DNA of 64,000 nucleotides, taken from NCBI GenBank assembly GCA_023213395.1, contig CM041465.1, positions 208,947,741 to 209,011,740 of the forward strand. The letters run 5' to 3'. The DNA is from Cycas panzhihuaensis (taxonomy: Eukaryota; Cycadophyta). The translations under genes were made by a program, and so were the position numbers. Shown here piece after piece: positions 1 through 9,890 of the stretch. The stretch's first letter is position 1. The number at the start of each line of letters is the position of its first letter. Under the pieces are notes generated by a model. It had not been told where the DNA came from, did not search any database, and saw nothing but the letters and a program-made list of their open reading frames with translations.

Positions 1-663
1 AGCTTCCAACTTCGGGCTTCCCAGTTTCTGCCATGTCGAAGCTGGTAATACATTTACCGCTGCGCCTCCATCAACGATTACTTTTGGGAATGTTTCTCCC
101 AGTACCATCATTGTTACCATTGGATCCATATCAAATGATAGCATTATTTGCTTCAAACTCTTTGTAATTCCACGTTGTAGTACTCCTCCTTTGATCCAAT
201 CAATGACTTGGCATAGGGGGATGGTCAACTGTAGCTGTTTGACCAGATTCTCTATTAATAGTAGCATTCTCGGAATGTCTTCCACTAGCAATCCTTTAAA
301 TAGTTCCTCCATTTGCACCATTTGCGGTTGCACTTTTGGTTCTTTTGGTATATTTTCTTTTTCTTTCTGTTTATTCTTCCGTACGTATACGTACTTAGTT
401 TCTGGTTTTCCCATCGCTGATGTATTCTCTTCTCGGACTAAGCCATCCAATATTTGTTTTGCTTTTTTGAACCGATCCATTTCTGTTGACAGATCCAGAT
501 ATCCTTCGTTTTGTTTCTCCTTCTGTTTATTCTGGAGTTTTACGTTTTTCGTTTCTGGTATGATTGTCATTAAGTTGGTGGCTTTGGCCTTCCCTTTACA
601 ATCCTTCGTCTTATGGTCACTTGGGCCACAATTGTTACATACGAATGGTTTCTGTTCGTATTC
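1..663 (-). pseudogene. Ty3/gypsy G1: fourth zinc knuckle, linker and start of aspartic protease (partial)
   Basis: Read on the minus strand this stretch is open to the window edge, in the same frame as the zinc-knuckle block and gag upstream. It starts just after a TAG at 664-666. It carries a CCHC knuckle at 598-639 (CNNCGPSDHKTKDC), a lysine-rich linker with KYVYVRK, a conserved segment around EELFKGLLVEDIPRM, and at about 20-90 the protease core VIVDGGAAVNVLP, where DGG stands in for the usual D-S/T-G. Retroviral-type proteases of this clade cleave the Gag-Pol precursor in the virus-like particle. Reverse transcriptase and integrase would lie beyond base 1. The same segment recurs, more decayed, on the plus strand at 4591-5520 (G2). 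Confidence 0.8.
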
Positions 664-1179
664 CTATTTAGTTGGGCATTCTGACTTCCAGTGCCCAAAT
701 TGCAAACAGATGAGGCATCTCCCCATTGGTGGTTTCTTTCTCGAGGGCTCTTGTGTACCCGTCGTTGTGTAAACATTTCGAGGTGGGTTGCCTCCCCTTC
801 CCCTACCTCGTCCCCTGTAGGCTTTCCCTCTGGGATTATAGAAACAATCCTTAGTCGTATACGTATCAACATCGCAGATGTGACACCATCTGTCCTGTTG
901 GTGCAACGCACTATTTTTTAGATTCAATTCACATTCTTTAGTGGTATGTGAATTCTCTTCACAAATATGGCACCATTTGGTTATTCTTCCGGCATGGTCC
1001 TTCTTTTTCGTTGTTTCTTCTTCTTCTCTGTTATTTCTGATTTTCAACCTGGCCACTTCTTTTCTTAAGGCTTCCAACTCCGATTCCTCTTATGTTATCC
1101 CTACCTGACAAAAGGGTCGGTTATACTGATTTTATTTGAGTTCCCTAATCTCATCTTGCAATCTCAATAATAGGGAGTC
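664..1179 (-). pseudogene. G1 Gag C-terminus: zinc-knuckle array (nucleocapsid region)
   Basis: The minus strand encodes three CCHC-type knuckles in a row: CHICEENSHTTKEC, CHICDVDTYTTKDC (the His is replaced by Tyr) and CLICLQFGHWKSEC, after a charged segment (EALRKEVARLKIRN). Such knuckles package element RNA. A fourth lies downstream in the same frame. Stops TAA, TAA and TAG interrupt the stretch, yet the frame matches gag (1180-2343) and the protease segment (1-663), so the whole gag-pro region is one frame broken only by nonsense codons. Each of these could arise from CAA or CAG by a C-to-T change. Confidence 0.78.
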
Positions 1180-2343
1180 CTATCCTCCTGCCTGTGCATC
1201 CATCTCCATTTCAAAATCCAATGCTAGATCTTGGGCATTTTTAAATGATTTCAACGGATGGGCATGCATCATGGCTCTCAATTTTTCATTCAACCCCCTC
1301 ACAAAATAGTTTTTCATGTTGTGGTCAGTTATTGTCTCGTTAATCATACTGGCTGCAATGATTTTCATCCTGCTGATGTAGGTTAGCACTGACTCTCCTA
1401 GCCTTTGTTTAATTTCTCTCAAGGTGATTTCCACTGCTTCGTTACTATGGAACTTTTGAAATCTTTCCTCGAAGGATTTCTTGATCTTTGCCCATGACTC
1501 ATTCTTGTTCGTTTCTTTGTACCATGCCAATGGTACTCCTCTCAGCGTACAGGCGAATCTAGCTTTGATTTCATCCTTGTCTGTGATCTTTTTCACATCA
1601 ATCAGATTCTGAAAGAGATATACGTGTTCTGCTGCATCTGAAGTGTCGTTAAAAATCAATTTTCCAAAGTCTCTATAATCATCCATTTTGGGGGATTGCA
1701 ACGGTATCCCACCCGGTGGTGATTTTTCTCTTCTCCCCTCCTTCGGAGATGCACTTGGAGTGCCTACTACTGTATTATCCTTTCCAAACAATGGATTCTT
1801 AAATGGAGTTTTGATGTGTATAGGTTCCACTACACCTGGCACTTGTATAGTTAACGGTGTCACGGTAATATATGATTGATCAGATCCCTTTTCTGATGAA
1901 TCTTCAAAAAGCTGTCTTGTGAGCTTATTTTCCCAATATGCCAAGGGACCTTCCTCCGCCTTCTTCTCGCTGTCACTTGGGTCCTTCAGACTGTCCTCCA
2001 CAGGTATACTTCCCTCTTCTAAGGTTTCTTGATGCTTTTCATCCACTTTTGGTTTTCCTTCAATTTTTGGGCTAAACAAATCATCTCTGATTGGGGCTGG
2101 TGTCAATACTATACGTTCACCATTAGTTCCCTCTTCTTGTTCTTGAGGTGTCTGGGCTCCACTTGCCTCAGATCCTTCAACGGACTGTCCCTTAGTCTTG
2201 TTGTTCTGCGAACTTAATCTCCTCGCCCTTCTGAGTTTTGATTCCTTCGACCATCTTAATGCCCTTTGTCTGTTGGTTTCCTTCTCTTTGGGTGAAGTAT
2301 CCTTTTGTGGCTCTTCCGACCTTGAAGGCCTCTTAGGTGGCAT
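1180..2343 (-). CDS. gag: Ty3/gypsy G1 Gag (capsid), 387 codons
   Basis: Gag polyprotein of an LTR retrotransposon. The N-terminal half (about residues 1-215) is charged, Ser/Pro/Glu-rich and probably disordered (starts MPPKRPSRSEEPQ). The C-terminal half is a retrotransposon gag domain with the typical LAWYKE...SWAKIKKSFEERF, a TYISRMK motif and YFVRGLNEKLRAMM. The ATG at 2343 lies about 140 nt after the primer site and is the first in frame, which supports this start. The frame ends in TAG at 1180-1182 but resumes as zinc knuckles after it. A diverged copy of the same gag lies on the plus strand at 3272-4042. Confidence 0.85.
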   Translation of the reverse strand: MPPKRPSRSEEPQKDTSPKEKETNRQRALRWSKESKLRRARRLSSQNNKTKGQSVEGSEASGAQTPQEQEEGTNGERIVLTPAPIRDDLFSPKIEGKPKVDEKHQETLEEGSIPVEDSLKDPSDSEKKAEEGPLAYWENKLTRQLFEDSSEKGSDQSYITVTPLTIQVPGVVEPIHIKTPFKNPLFGKDNTVVGTPSASPKEGRREKSPPGGIPLQSPKMDDYRDFGKLIFNDTSDAAEHVYLFQNLIDVKKITDKDEIKARFACTLRGVPLAWYKETNKNESWAKIKKSFEERFQKFHSNEAVEITLREIKQRLGESVLTYISRMKIIAASMINETITDHNMKNYFVRGLNEKLRAMMHAHPLKSFKNAQDLALDFEMEMDAQAGG

Positions 2344-2468
2344 TGGAAGGTCCCTTGGTGCCCAGTGGCTTAGTTACAGCCTGCCATCACGACGGCAGCC
2401 AGGGTCCTCTGCCCTTTACACATTCCTTTCCTTGAAACTCCTAGGCCTTGTCCCTCCTCAACGGACGT

Positions 2469-2483
2469 AGGCAACAGAACCAA
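2469..2483 (-). other. Primer binding site of G1
   Basis: Directly inside the LTR the minus strand reads TTGGTTCTGTTGCC. The position and the TGG complementary to a tRNA CCA end fit a minus-strand primer site. It resembles the TGGCGCCGTTGCC type used by many plant gypsy elements more than the initiator-Met type, with substitutions. The tRNA assignment is tentative. Confidence 0.55.
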
Positions 2484-3271
2484 TGTTGACTGATGCTTGT
2501 TCCCACTGCACTTGTGGAAATAGTGCACTTGTCAAGGTTACACAGGCTATAGTCTAGTTAGGATACTGTCAACATGGTTATTCACATACATTCCACAGAT
2601 TATTCACATAATTATACCACAATGGTACACACCAAAGATGTAAATCAACACATATTCAAAGACATCATCATCGAAACACAGAGAATACGACTTTCCACGT
2701 AACTCTTCTTTTTATTAAGTAATCGGTTCAATTGCACGTAGGGAATGCATTCTGTGCATTCCAAAGAAGATACATTCCTTCATACATTACATGTGTACCC
2801 ATATGGTACTTATCATGCAATGCTGCTCCAACTGGCTGCCATGCGTGCTGGCTTCCGCACCTTTGCGTACCCTTGATAGTCGGCTCTCACCCTAACCTAA
2901 TGGTTCATGCGTACCTCCTTAAGTATGCTTCTTTGTACCTTTTGGCTGAAGGGTTATGACTGTCATAACCGCATTCTTCGATCATCGTACCTTTCTTTAA
3001 TCATTAGTTATGCACTTTAACTAATGTCTCTTTAGGTCCGTCCAGACGTACATCCGCGACTTCTCGGGCCTCTACTGGTCCCGTCGCGGCGTATGCCGCC
3101 TGCTCGGTTCCATTCCGCCATTGTGCGTGTCGTGGTGCGTGCCCGTTCCTGCACGCACCTGTCATACATACCCAGAATGCTAATTTCTTCATTGTTTCGC
3201 CTCGTGCGTACCTCCGTACGGTCCGTACCTGCACAACCTAGGTTACTCGGCCTACCTCTGGTCTTCCAACA
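2484..3271 (-). repeat. 5' LTR of Ty3/gypsy G1
   Basis: This 788-bp block reads TGTTGGAAGACC at its minus-strand start (3271) and ends ATCAGTCAACA at 2484, giving TGTTG...CAACA inverted termini. The primer site follows, and gag begins 140 nt further on. The element's other LTR is outside the window, so no direct-repeat check is possible. The outer edge abuts gag of G2, so this LTR marks the insertion point. The outer half (about 2880-3240) is unusually rich in CpG and repeats the motif CGTAC. Confidence 0.65.
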
Positions 3272-4042
3272 GCCATATGATCACTTTATGCCCCAACAAC
3301 ACTCAGAGTTGATTCACTTGAAGACACCCTTTAAGAATCCATTGTTCATATTAGGGAATAGTGAAGAAAAGAGTCTAGTAAGGGTACCTAAAACTAGTGC
3401 AGTAGGAGGAGATACTACACCTTCAAAAGGACAAGCAACACCACCTATACCTCCACAAGGGCAAGGTATAACCACAAGTGTCCCAAATATGGAAGACTCT
3501 AGGGAATTTGGGAGACTAATTTTTTATGATACAACATACACCAGTGAGCATGTGTACTTATTTCAAAACCTAGTTGATATGAAAATGATAATGGATATGG
3601 CTGAAATCAAAGTGAGATTTGCTTACTCATTGTGAGGCATACCTCTTACATGGTACAAGCAATTAGACCCAACTAAGAGCTAGGAAGATATCAAAAGGAG
3701 TTTAAGGAAAGCTTCCAAAAATTAGTTCTGGAGTTATCTCCCAGAGAGGTGAAGCAGAGACTAGGGGAATCAGTCCTAACTTATATAAGCAGAATAGACA
3801 TTATAACAATGAATATGCATGAAGGAGGGGAACTTACAGATCACAACATGAGAAGCTATTTTTTCAATGGATTAAACTCAAAACTAAGGGTTGTAATGGC
3901 AACCCACCCTCTCAAGTCATATGAATATGCATACAAATTGGCTCTGGATTTTAAGAAGGAAATGGATACAAAAATACGAGACAAGATCCCTATTGTTAAG
4001 ATTGCAAGAAGAAATTCAAGAGTTAAAGAGCCAAAACATTAG
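3272..4042 (+). pseudogene. Ty3/gypsy G2 gag remnant, truncated by G1
   Basis: A plus-strand gag related to that of G1. Matching landmarks are HLKTPFKNPLF at 3320, EFGRLIFYDTTYTSEHVYLF at 3500, a frame break at 3635, then KQRLGESVLTYISR and YFFNGLNSKLRVVMATHPL to 4042. Homology to G1 gag starts at the first bases after the G1 LTR, so the upstream part of this gag must lie on the far side of G1. It contains several stops and frameshifts and cannot be expressed. Confidence 0.75.
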
Positions 4043-5080
4043 TAGACCTTGTTTCCAAATGACAAAAATGGAAGAGACGTTAGAGGTGGAAGCCCTAAGG
4101 AAGGAAGCAACAAGGTTAAAGCTACAAGGTCAAAATCCTCAAGAAGTAGAGGAAGAGAAAAGCAAGAAAAGCCAAGGAAAAGAACCTTCAATGAAAAATA
4201 GTCTCACATATGTGACGAAAGTTCACATTCCACAAAAGAATGTGACCTTAATACAAGAGTAAAAAAGAGCACATGGTGCCACATCTATGACATGGATAAC
4301 CATAACACCAAGGGTTATTACTACAATGCATGGGGAAAGAATTAAAGAAGTAGAGGTTGAGGGAGAGGTAATAACCTGACCAAAATTGTGTATGTGACTC
4401 ATATAGCACTAGAAACTTCCAAAAAAAAGCCATCAATAGGATGGTGTTTAGTGTGCCTAGAATTTGGGCATTGGAAGTCGGAATGCTCAATGGCAAAGGT
4501 GCATGAAGAATGCCCTTTCATATGTAAAATTGTGGGCCAAGTAGTCACCCAACGAAGGATTGCAAAGGCAAAGGCAAAACCATAAATGTAATGAGAATGG
4601 CACCAAATTCTAAAAAAAATGTTAATTTACAAACAAGGAGTGGGTCTAAAGGGAATGCAAAGGTGGAAGATGACTATCCTAACCCAAAAATGGAAATTGA
4701 TAAATTCATAGCAGCCAAAAAGGCCTTAGAGGATGCTACCAAGGAGGAAGCAATCGAGTCATTACCAATGGGAAAATCAGAGATGAAACAAGTGTATGTG
4801 AGGAAAAATAGAACAAGAGTGCCTAGTGAAAACTCAAAAGTAAAAGAAGCAGGGAATAACCAAGTAGAGAAACAAGTTCCCACACTCAAAGTAGAGGATA
4901 TATTTAAAGGATTACCAAAAGAAGATATTTTAAGAATATCAATGGTGACGAAAAATCTAGCAAAGTAATTACCATTGACAATCCCCTTGGAACAAGTCCT
5001 AAAATGGATCCAAACGGGATTGTTGCAAACAAGGGAAATATCAAAAAGCTTAAATAAAGTTATGCCATCACGTGACATTG
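4043..5080 (+). pseudogene. G2 zinc-knuckle and linker region
   Basis: Decayed equivalents of the G1 knuckle array. About 4195-4250 holds a damaged knuckle ending in THSTKEC-like residues, 4275-4320 one that lost cysteines (CHIYDMDNHN), and 4450-4490 an intact CLVCLEFGHWKSEC. The open frame 4591-4968 then encodes the Lys/Glu-rich linker with KQVYVRKNRTR and EDIFKGLPKEDILR, equivalent to 200-450 of the G1 segment. Several stops separate these blocks. Confidence 0.7.
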
Positions 5081-5919
5081 ATTCCTTAGTAACCATTAGT
5101 ATTTTGGGAGAAAAATTTTAGAATGTAATTGCGGACAATGGAGTAGTAGTAAATGTTCTACCTACAACCACCTAGAAAAAATTAGGTAGCCCAAAACTAA
5201 CACCTACCAACTACTCCGTCAACTTAGTGAATAAGTTATTAATGATGCCAGTGGAGCAACTTCTAGACATTAAAGGGAATGTGGCTGGGATCATAGTACC
5301 AATTGACTTTACAATTGTGGAAATAGTAAAGGAGATGGTATCTTATCTAGCCCTGTTGGGAAGACCTTGGTTGTATCAAATAGAATGCTTATAGAGATGG
5401 AGAGACATTACATTTACCTTGTTAGATGGAGGTATTGAAGTGGTGTTACCTATGCTAAGCAAGAGAAAGTATACAATAGAAGTTATTCTTAATGATGCTC
5501 CATGGTTATAAGTGAAGAAACCTCCTCAACATTCAGTGAAACGAACCTTTATCACATTGCAGAGGAAGCCAATAGCTTGAATAACGGAAATGAAAATGAA
5601 CCTAACCATTATGGGGAACTACAAGTAGGGAGTTCCTCTGACGAGTTAATCCTACAAGGTGGATCCTCCCTCCTATTGTAATCTACTCTTTATTTGTACA
5701 TTAGTTGACAATAATAATATAAACACTAATTTTGATTACATTGATTCTAGTAGTCTAGGAGTAGTAGTAATTGATAGAGTTAATCCCAAAATGAATGAAC
5801 ATTTAGTAGATGTACAGTTAATAGAAATCTATATGAATGTAATACAAGTAAAATTAGAAATGAATAACCTATTTTCTATTCCTAGCCCTACCCTTATCTT
5901 TAGGCCCCTCTCTAGCCCT
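5081..5919 (+). pseudogene. G2 protease remnant and downstream linker
   Basis: The plus strand retains VIADNGVVVNVLP (about 5125-5160), matching the G1 protease core VIVDGGAAVNVLP but with the catalytic triad changed to DNG. KLGSPKLTP and LLGRPWL (about 5355) follow, the latter a typical protease C-terminal motif. Stops interrupt at 5119 and 5173. From 5520 to 5919 the sequence fits a protease-to-RT spacer, including a short open frame at 5659-5925. It is cut by the LTR of copia A at 5920; no RT of G2 is present. Confidence 0.65.
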
Positions 5920-6479
5920 TGTTAGAATGGGCCTAATGGCCACATAGGTCCAAGATCATTAACAAAGCACAATACCATTAAATGCATTAAGCATAAACAC
6001 AAAGAACACAAAGAGAAAGAGGAGCAAGATCAAGATACCATGAATGGGGTGTTGGAATTAGTCCAACCACCAAGGAATGCTTCAGCTTGATTAGCAAACT
6101 GATAGAATAACAATGAGCTCCAACTCTTGAATGTACAATAATGAAGAAAGGCCTCATTAAATAGAGGAAAATGAGAGGCCAAGGGCTATTGCATGATTGA
6201 CAAGTGTCAATCATGCAATGCCTGCTTGCATGTAGGACAAGTGTCCATTCGAAGCTCTTGTGTGAGCAAAAGTGCAAGGGGGTCATTTGACCCTCAAATG
6301 ACATAAGTGACAACGTTATGTCACTAGACATAAAGTGGGTGTGTACTTTATCACTTAAGTGATAAAGTCACCCCTAAAGTACAAAAATGCACATAAAACA
6401 TTAAAGTGCACACATAATACATAAACATAAAGTACATAAGCTTAACATGTAAACATAAGGTAAAACATAAGGTTTAACA
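5920..6479 (-). repeat. 3' LTR of copia A
   Basis: This 560-bp LTR reads TGTTAAACC at 6479 and ends TTCTAACA at 5920 on the minus strand. It is homologous to the LTRs of copia C (45410-45930, 52055-52570) and more distantly to those of F. It holds the family's 22-bp perfect palindrome at 6346-6367 and a hairpin with 14-bp arms at 6188-6219. A C-rich run (6480-6486) just inside is the polypurine tract on the element strand. The matching 5' LTR is missing, so no target duplication can be tested. Confidence 0.85.
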
Positions 6480-7250
6480 CCCCCCCTTACTGTTTACAAT
6501 GTTAAGACGGACCCCTAGATCATCTCTAAATTTTATAAATTTCTCTCTACCAAGTGGCTTGGTAAAGATATCTGTTGTTTGTTGCTCTGTTGGTCGATAT
6601 TGAAGATTGATCTCACCACCGTGTACATGCTCTCTGATGAAATGGTGGTGAACTTCAATATGCTTGGTCCGTGCATGGAAGACGGGATTCTTAGTTAACT
6701 TGAGCACACTCTGATTGTCGCAATGAATACTGGTAGGCTGCTCTTGCTCAAGTCCAAGCTCACCAAGAGTCCGTCGTAGCCAGATAGCCTCATACCGACC
6801 GCAGCTTTATACTCTGCTTCAGTGGAGGACAAGGTAACATTTGGTTGCTTCTTGCAACTCCATGAAACAGCTGCTGAACCAAGGATAAAGTAGCAACCTC
6901 GAGGTTGATTTCCTGCTATCCTGGCATCTTGCCCAATCAGAATCAGAGAACCCTTCCAAAGTGAAGTTCTCATTATGTGCATACTCAAGTCCAAGCTGCA
7001 ATGTACCTTTGATGTACTTGAATATGCATTTTGCTGCTTTCCAATGCTTCTGATTGGGTTGAGACATGAAACGAGAACAAATCCCAACTGCAAATGAAAT
7101 ATCCAGACAAGTGTTGGTGAGATAGATGAGGCTACCAATCAACTGTCAGAAAAGAGTGGGATCTACTAGTTCAGCTTCCTCATTAAGAGTAAGCTTGGTT
7201 CCGTTCTCCATGGGTGTAGGCGCTGTCTTGCAGTCATGTATCATGAACCT
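6480..7250 (-). pseudogene. Copia A RNase H and C-terminal RT, frameshifted
   Basis: Two minus-strand frames together cover the C-terminal part of a copia Pol. 6819-7142 carries the LIYLTNTCLDISFAV and GFSDSDWARC segments (the latter holding RNase H acidic residues), and 6480-6707 carries [18 protein letters not shown] and TDIFTKPLGREKF, ending GGC just before the polypurine tract. A frameshift near 6900 and further breaks separate them. RNase H would degrade element RNA during reverse transcription. Confidence 0.82.
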
Positions 7251-8030
7251 CTACAAGATGTCCCAAGAATATTTTGCTTGGGAAATGAAGATATAGCCTG
7301 GCTGTTGCCATACCTCAAAGCCTAAAAAATAATGGAGAAGTCCAAGATCAGTCATCTCGAAACTTCTCTTCAAATCATCCTGGAGAATCTTTATGAGCTT
7401 AGTGTCATCACCAGTGATCACTAAGTTATCTACATACAAGGCAATATAAATGACATGGTTTTGTTCATGTTTGATGTACAGAGTAGGATCTGATGTAGAT
7501 CGATGAAACCCATGTCTCAAGAAGTAGTCATCGATTTTTGCATACCATGCCCTAGGAGCTTGTTTCAAGCCATACAAAGCCTTCTTGAGGCGACACACAA
7601 GATGCTCCTTGCCTTGTTCTTTGTAACCAGGAGGTTGCTCCAAGTATACCTCCTCTTGAAGATCGCCATTAAGAAAGGCGCTCTTCACGTCCATTTGATA
7701 AATTGGCCATTTGCATTGTGCAGCTAAGGCCATAAGGAGTCTGATGGTGTTCATGTTTGCCACTGGTGTAAAGGTTTCCTCATAATCAATGCCTTCCTTT
7801 TGTTTGAATCCCTTTGCCACAAGGCGTGCCTTCTGCCGCTTAAGTGTACCATCAGAATGAAATTTGGTCTTGTAGACCCATTTACAACTAATTGCCTGTT
7901 TATGTGGAAGCAATTTGACCAAATCCCATGTGCCATTCTTGTGAATAGAATGGATCTCCTCATCCATGGCAGCTTTCCAATTATCATTTTGTGAAGCCTT
8001 CTCAAAAGTAGAAGGCTCATCAGCAACACT
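7251..8030 (-). pseudogene. Copia A reverse transcriptase
   Basis: Minus-strand RT domain with the plant copia hallmarks: [60 protein letters not shown]. The catalytic box reads [13 protein letters not shown], so the YVDD of active copia RTs is YVDN here, which should abolish polymerisation. The domain joins to the upstream linker through a frameshift near 8025: the first ~115 residues of the longer open frame (up to 8369) are out of frame and not real protein. Confidence 0.85.
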
Positions 8031-8372
8031 TGACCATAAGTGCAAAATTTGTTTGCTGCCTATACTTCGATGGACGTTTCCCTTCAATAATATGACCGTC
8101 CTGCACCGTTTGAGTATACCATTTAGGTAACTTTTGAAATGAGGTAGCATGAACCTCAATGTCTTCTGGTCTAAGTGATTGATCAATAGAAGATGATGTG
8201 GAAGGTTCAAGTGGAGCAGAAGATGATGAACTGGACGGTACAAGAGGTGCAGATGAAGTACATGGTGTATAAGATTGAAAGGGAAGGAAGTCCTCAACAA
8301 TCTTTTTGCCTTTATCAATGGGGGGTTGGATTGATGCCACATCCAACTCTTTCTGATCATCTTCAACAAAGA
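8020..8372 (-). pseudogene. Copia A integrase-to-RT linker
   Basis: The minus-strand frame 8020-8346 encodes the Ser/Pro-rich spacer seen in all members of this family ([20 protein letters not shown], then repeated [10 protein letters not shown]) and [20 protein letters not shown]. The same spacer occurs in C at 50184-50490 and F at 28215-28530. It is of low complexity and has no catalytic role. It is in a different frame from both neighbours in this copy. Confidence 0.75.
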
Positions 8373-9605
8373 TTACATCTCTTGAGAGAGCATTTTTCTT
8401 CCAATTGGATCATACAACTTGTAGGCCTTGCTATGAATGGCATACCCTATAAAGATGCATTTGAGACTATGTTTATCCAACTTTGTTCTTTGCTGATCAG
8501 GTATGTGCATATATGCAGTGCACCCAAATGTCCTCAAATGGCTGATAGTCGGTTTCTTACTAGTCCATGCCTCCTCAGGTGTTATGTTGGTGACTATTGT
8601 AGTAGAACTTCGATTGGCGACATAGGCTTCTGTGTGAAATGCTTCGGCCCAGTAAGCTCTTGGAAGTCCTTTCGCATGCATCATAGTTTTGGCTTTATTA
8701 GCCAAAGTTCTTTTCATCCTTTTGGAGACTTTGTTTTGTTGAGAAGTATGAGGAACTGTGAGTTGTCTCTGAATTCCATTATCCTTGCAGAATTGGTTGA
8801 ATTCATTTGAAGTGAGTTCACCTCCATTATCTGACCTTAATGTTCTAATTGAATAGCCAGATTCATTTTCTACTTCAGCTTTGAACTCTTTGAACTTAGA
8901 GAAAGCTTCTGATTTTTGCTTTATGAAGTAGACCCAAACTTTATGAGAAAAGTCATCAATGAAGGATATGTAGTACAATGCTCCTCCAAATGATTGAGTG
9001 GACATGGGTCCACATAAGTTTGAGTGAATTAACTGCAAAGGATAAGATGCACGCCATGCTTTGCCTTTAGGAAAAGGCAACCGATGCTGTGTCCCCATTA
9101 TGCAAGCTTCGCAAAGACATTTTGAACCATATATCTTTGGAAGCCCATATACCATATTTTTGTTCATCATCTGCTTCAAATTATCTAGGCTTAAGTGACC
9201 TAGACGTTGATGCCATAATTGCATTTTCGACAAAGATATAGTGACCATGGAACCAGAATAAGCAGAATCGAGTGTAATGTTATTGGCATCCAACTTGTAA
9301 AGACCTTGATCCTCATAGGCAATAGCTACGATCTGGTCATCTTTGTCACTAATGATACATTTCCCATTCTTGAATAACACGCTCATTTGTTGCTTGTCCA
9401 ACTTGCTAACAAATAGTAGATTCTTCTCCATGGAAGGAATGAAATAGGCATCACTATCGGGAAATGTGGAGGAAGGATTTTCTGAGGAATGGAAAGGAGC
9501 AATTGTGCCTATGCCTGAAATCTCAACAGATTCATTATTTCCAAAGGTCACTGATTGACCTTTACCTTCCTTAATATTGCATAGGAGTTCTTCACTCCCT
9601 GTCAT
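8373..9605 (-). CDS. Copia A protease remainder, GAG-pre-integrase and integrase (410 codons, open)
   Basis: The longest open copia frame in this element. It begins just after the protease active site (MTGSEELLCNIKEGKG) and continues through the pre-integrase zinc domain (LWHQRLGHLSLDNL with CLCEACIMG) and the integrase catalytic core (LIHSNLCGPMSTQSFGG, RSDNGGELTSNEF, HTSQQNKVSKR). In the last motif the usual NGVSE is NKVSK, so the third acidic residue of the D,D35E triad appears lost. It ends with the YDPIGRKMLSQEM strand-transfer region. Without a start codon context or intact neighbours it is a relic. Confidence 0.82.
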   Translation of the reverse strand: MTGSEELLCNIKEGKGQSVTFGNNESVEISGIGTIAPFHSSENPSSTFPDSDAYFIPSMEKNLLFVSKLDKQQMSVLFKNGKCIISDKDDQIVAIAYEDQGLYKLDANNITLDSAYSGSMVTISLSKMQLWHQRLGHLSLDNLKQMMNKNMVYGLPKIYGSKCLCEACIMGTQHRLPFPKGKAWRASYPLQLIHSNLCGPMSTQSFGGALYYISFIDDFSHKVWVYFIKQKSEAFSKFKEFKAEVENESGYSIRTLRSDNGGELTSNEFNQFCKDNGIQRQLTVPHTSQQNKVSKRMKRTLANKAKTMMHAKGLPRAYWAEAFHTEAYVANRSSTTIVTNITPEEAWTSKKPTISHLRTFGCTAYMHIPDQQRTKLDKHSLKCIFIGYAIHSKAYKLYDPIGRKMLSQEM

Positions 9606-9890
9606 ATCTTTGAGAAGCTCGAATCAACAATCCAAGTGTGATCAACCTTGGATGACTGATATGCACAAAACAGTTTGTCTTCATCGGCAAACTGATTAAA
9701 GCGGCGTTGGTAGCCACCTCTTTGACCCCCCCCTTTCTCTTGGACCTCCTCGATAGGCACCTCGATTTGGTCGAGGGGGATTCTCTAACGATCCATTTCT
9801 TTGAAATCTTTGTTGATATTGTTGCCTTGGCTGTTGTCTCGACCTTGTGGTCATTCTGCTTTATTCTTTGTTGTCGTCGTAGATCTCAAA
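9606..9890 (-). pseudogene. Copia A Gag C-terminus and damaged protease active site, truncated
   Basis: The minus strand shows DHTWIVDS at about 9630, the start of the copia protease motif, but the following GATRHM-type residues are destroyed by a one-base deletion, giving DSSFSKI. Upstream are Arg/Gly-rich residues, PPRPNRGAYRGG-like, matching C (48740-48790) and F (26790-26830). Homology stops at about 9885, where LTR sequence of copia B begins on the other strand. Most of gag, the leader and the 5' LTR of A are deleted. Confidence 0.72.

Noticed and set aside
3093-3635. A 180-codon plus-strand frame as one gene
   Set aside because: Its first 60 codons run through the G1 LTR and only the rest is G2 gag; the frame is a chance fusion across the insertion junction.
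8031-8369. His/Leu-rich N-terminal part of the long copia A RT frame
   Set aside because: It is the linker read out of frame; the true linker frame is 8020-8346.
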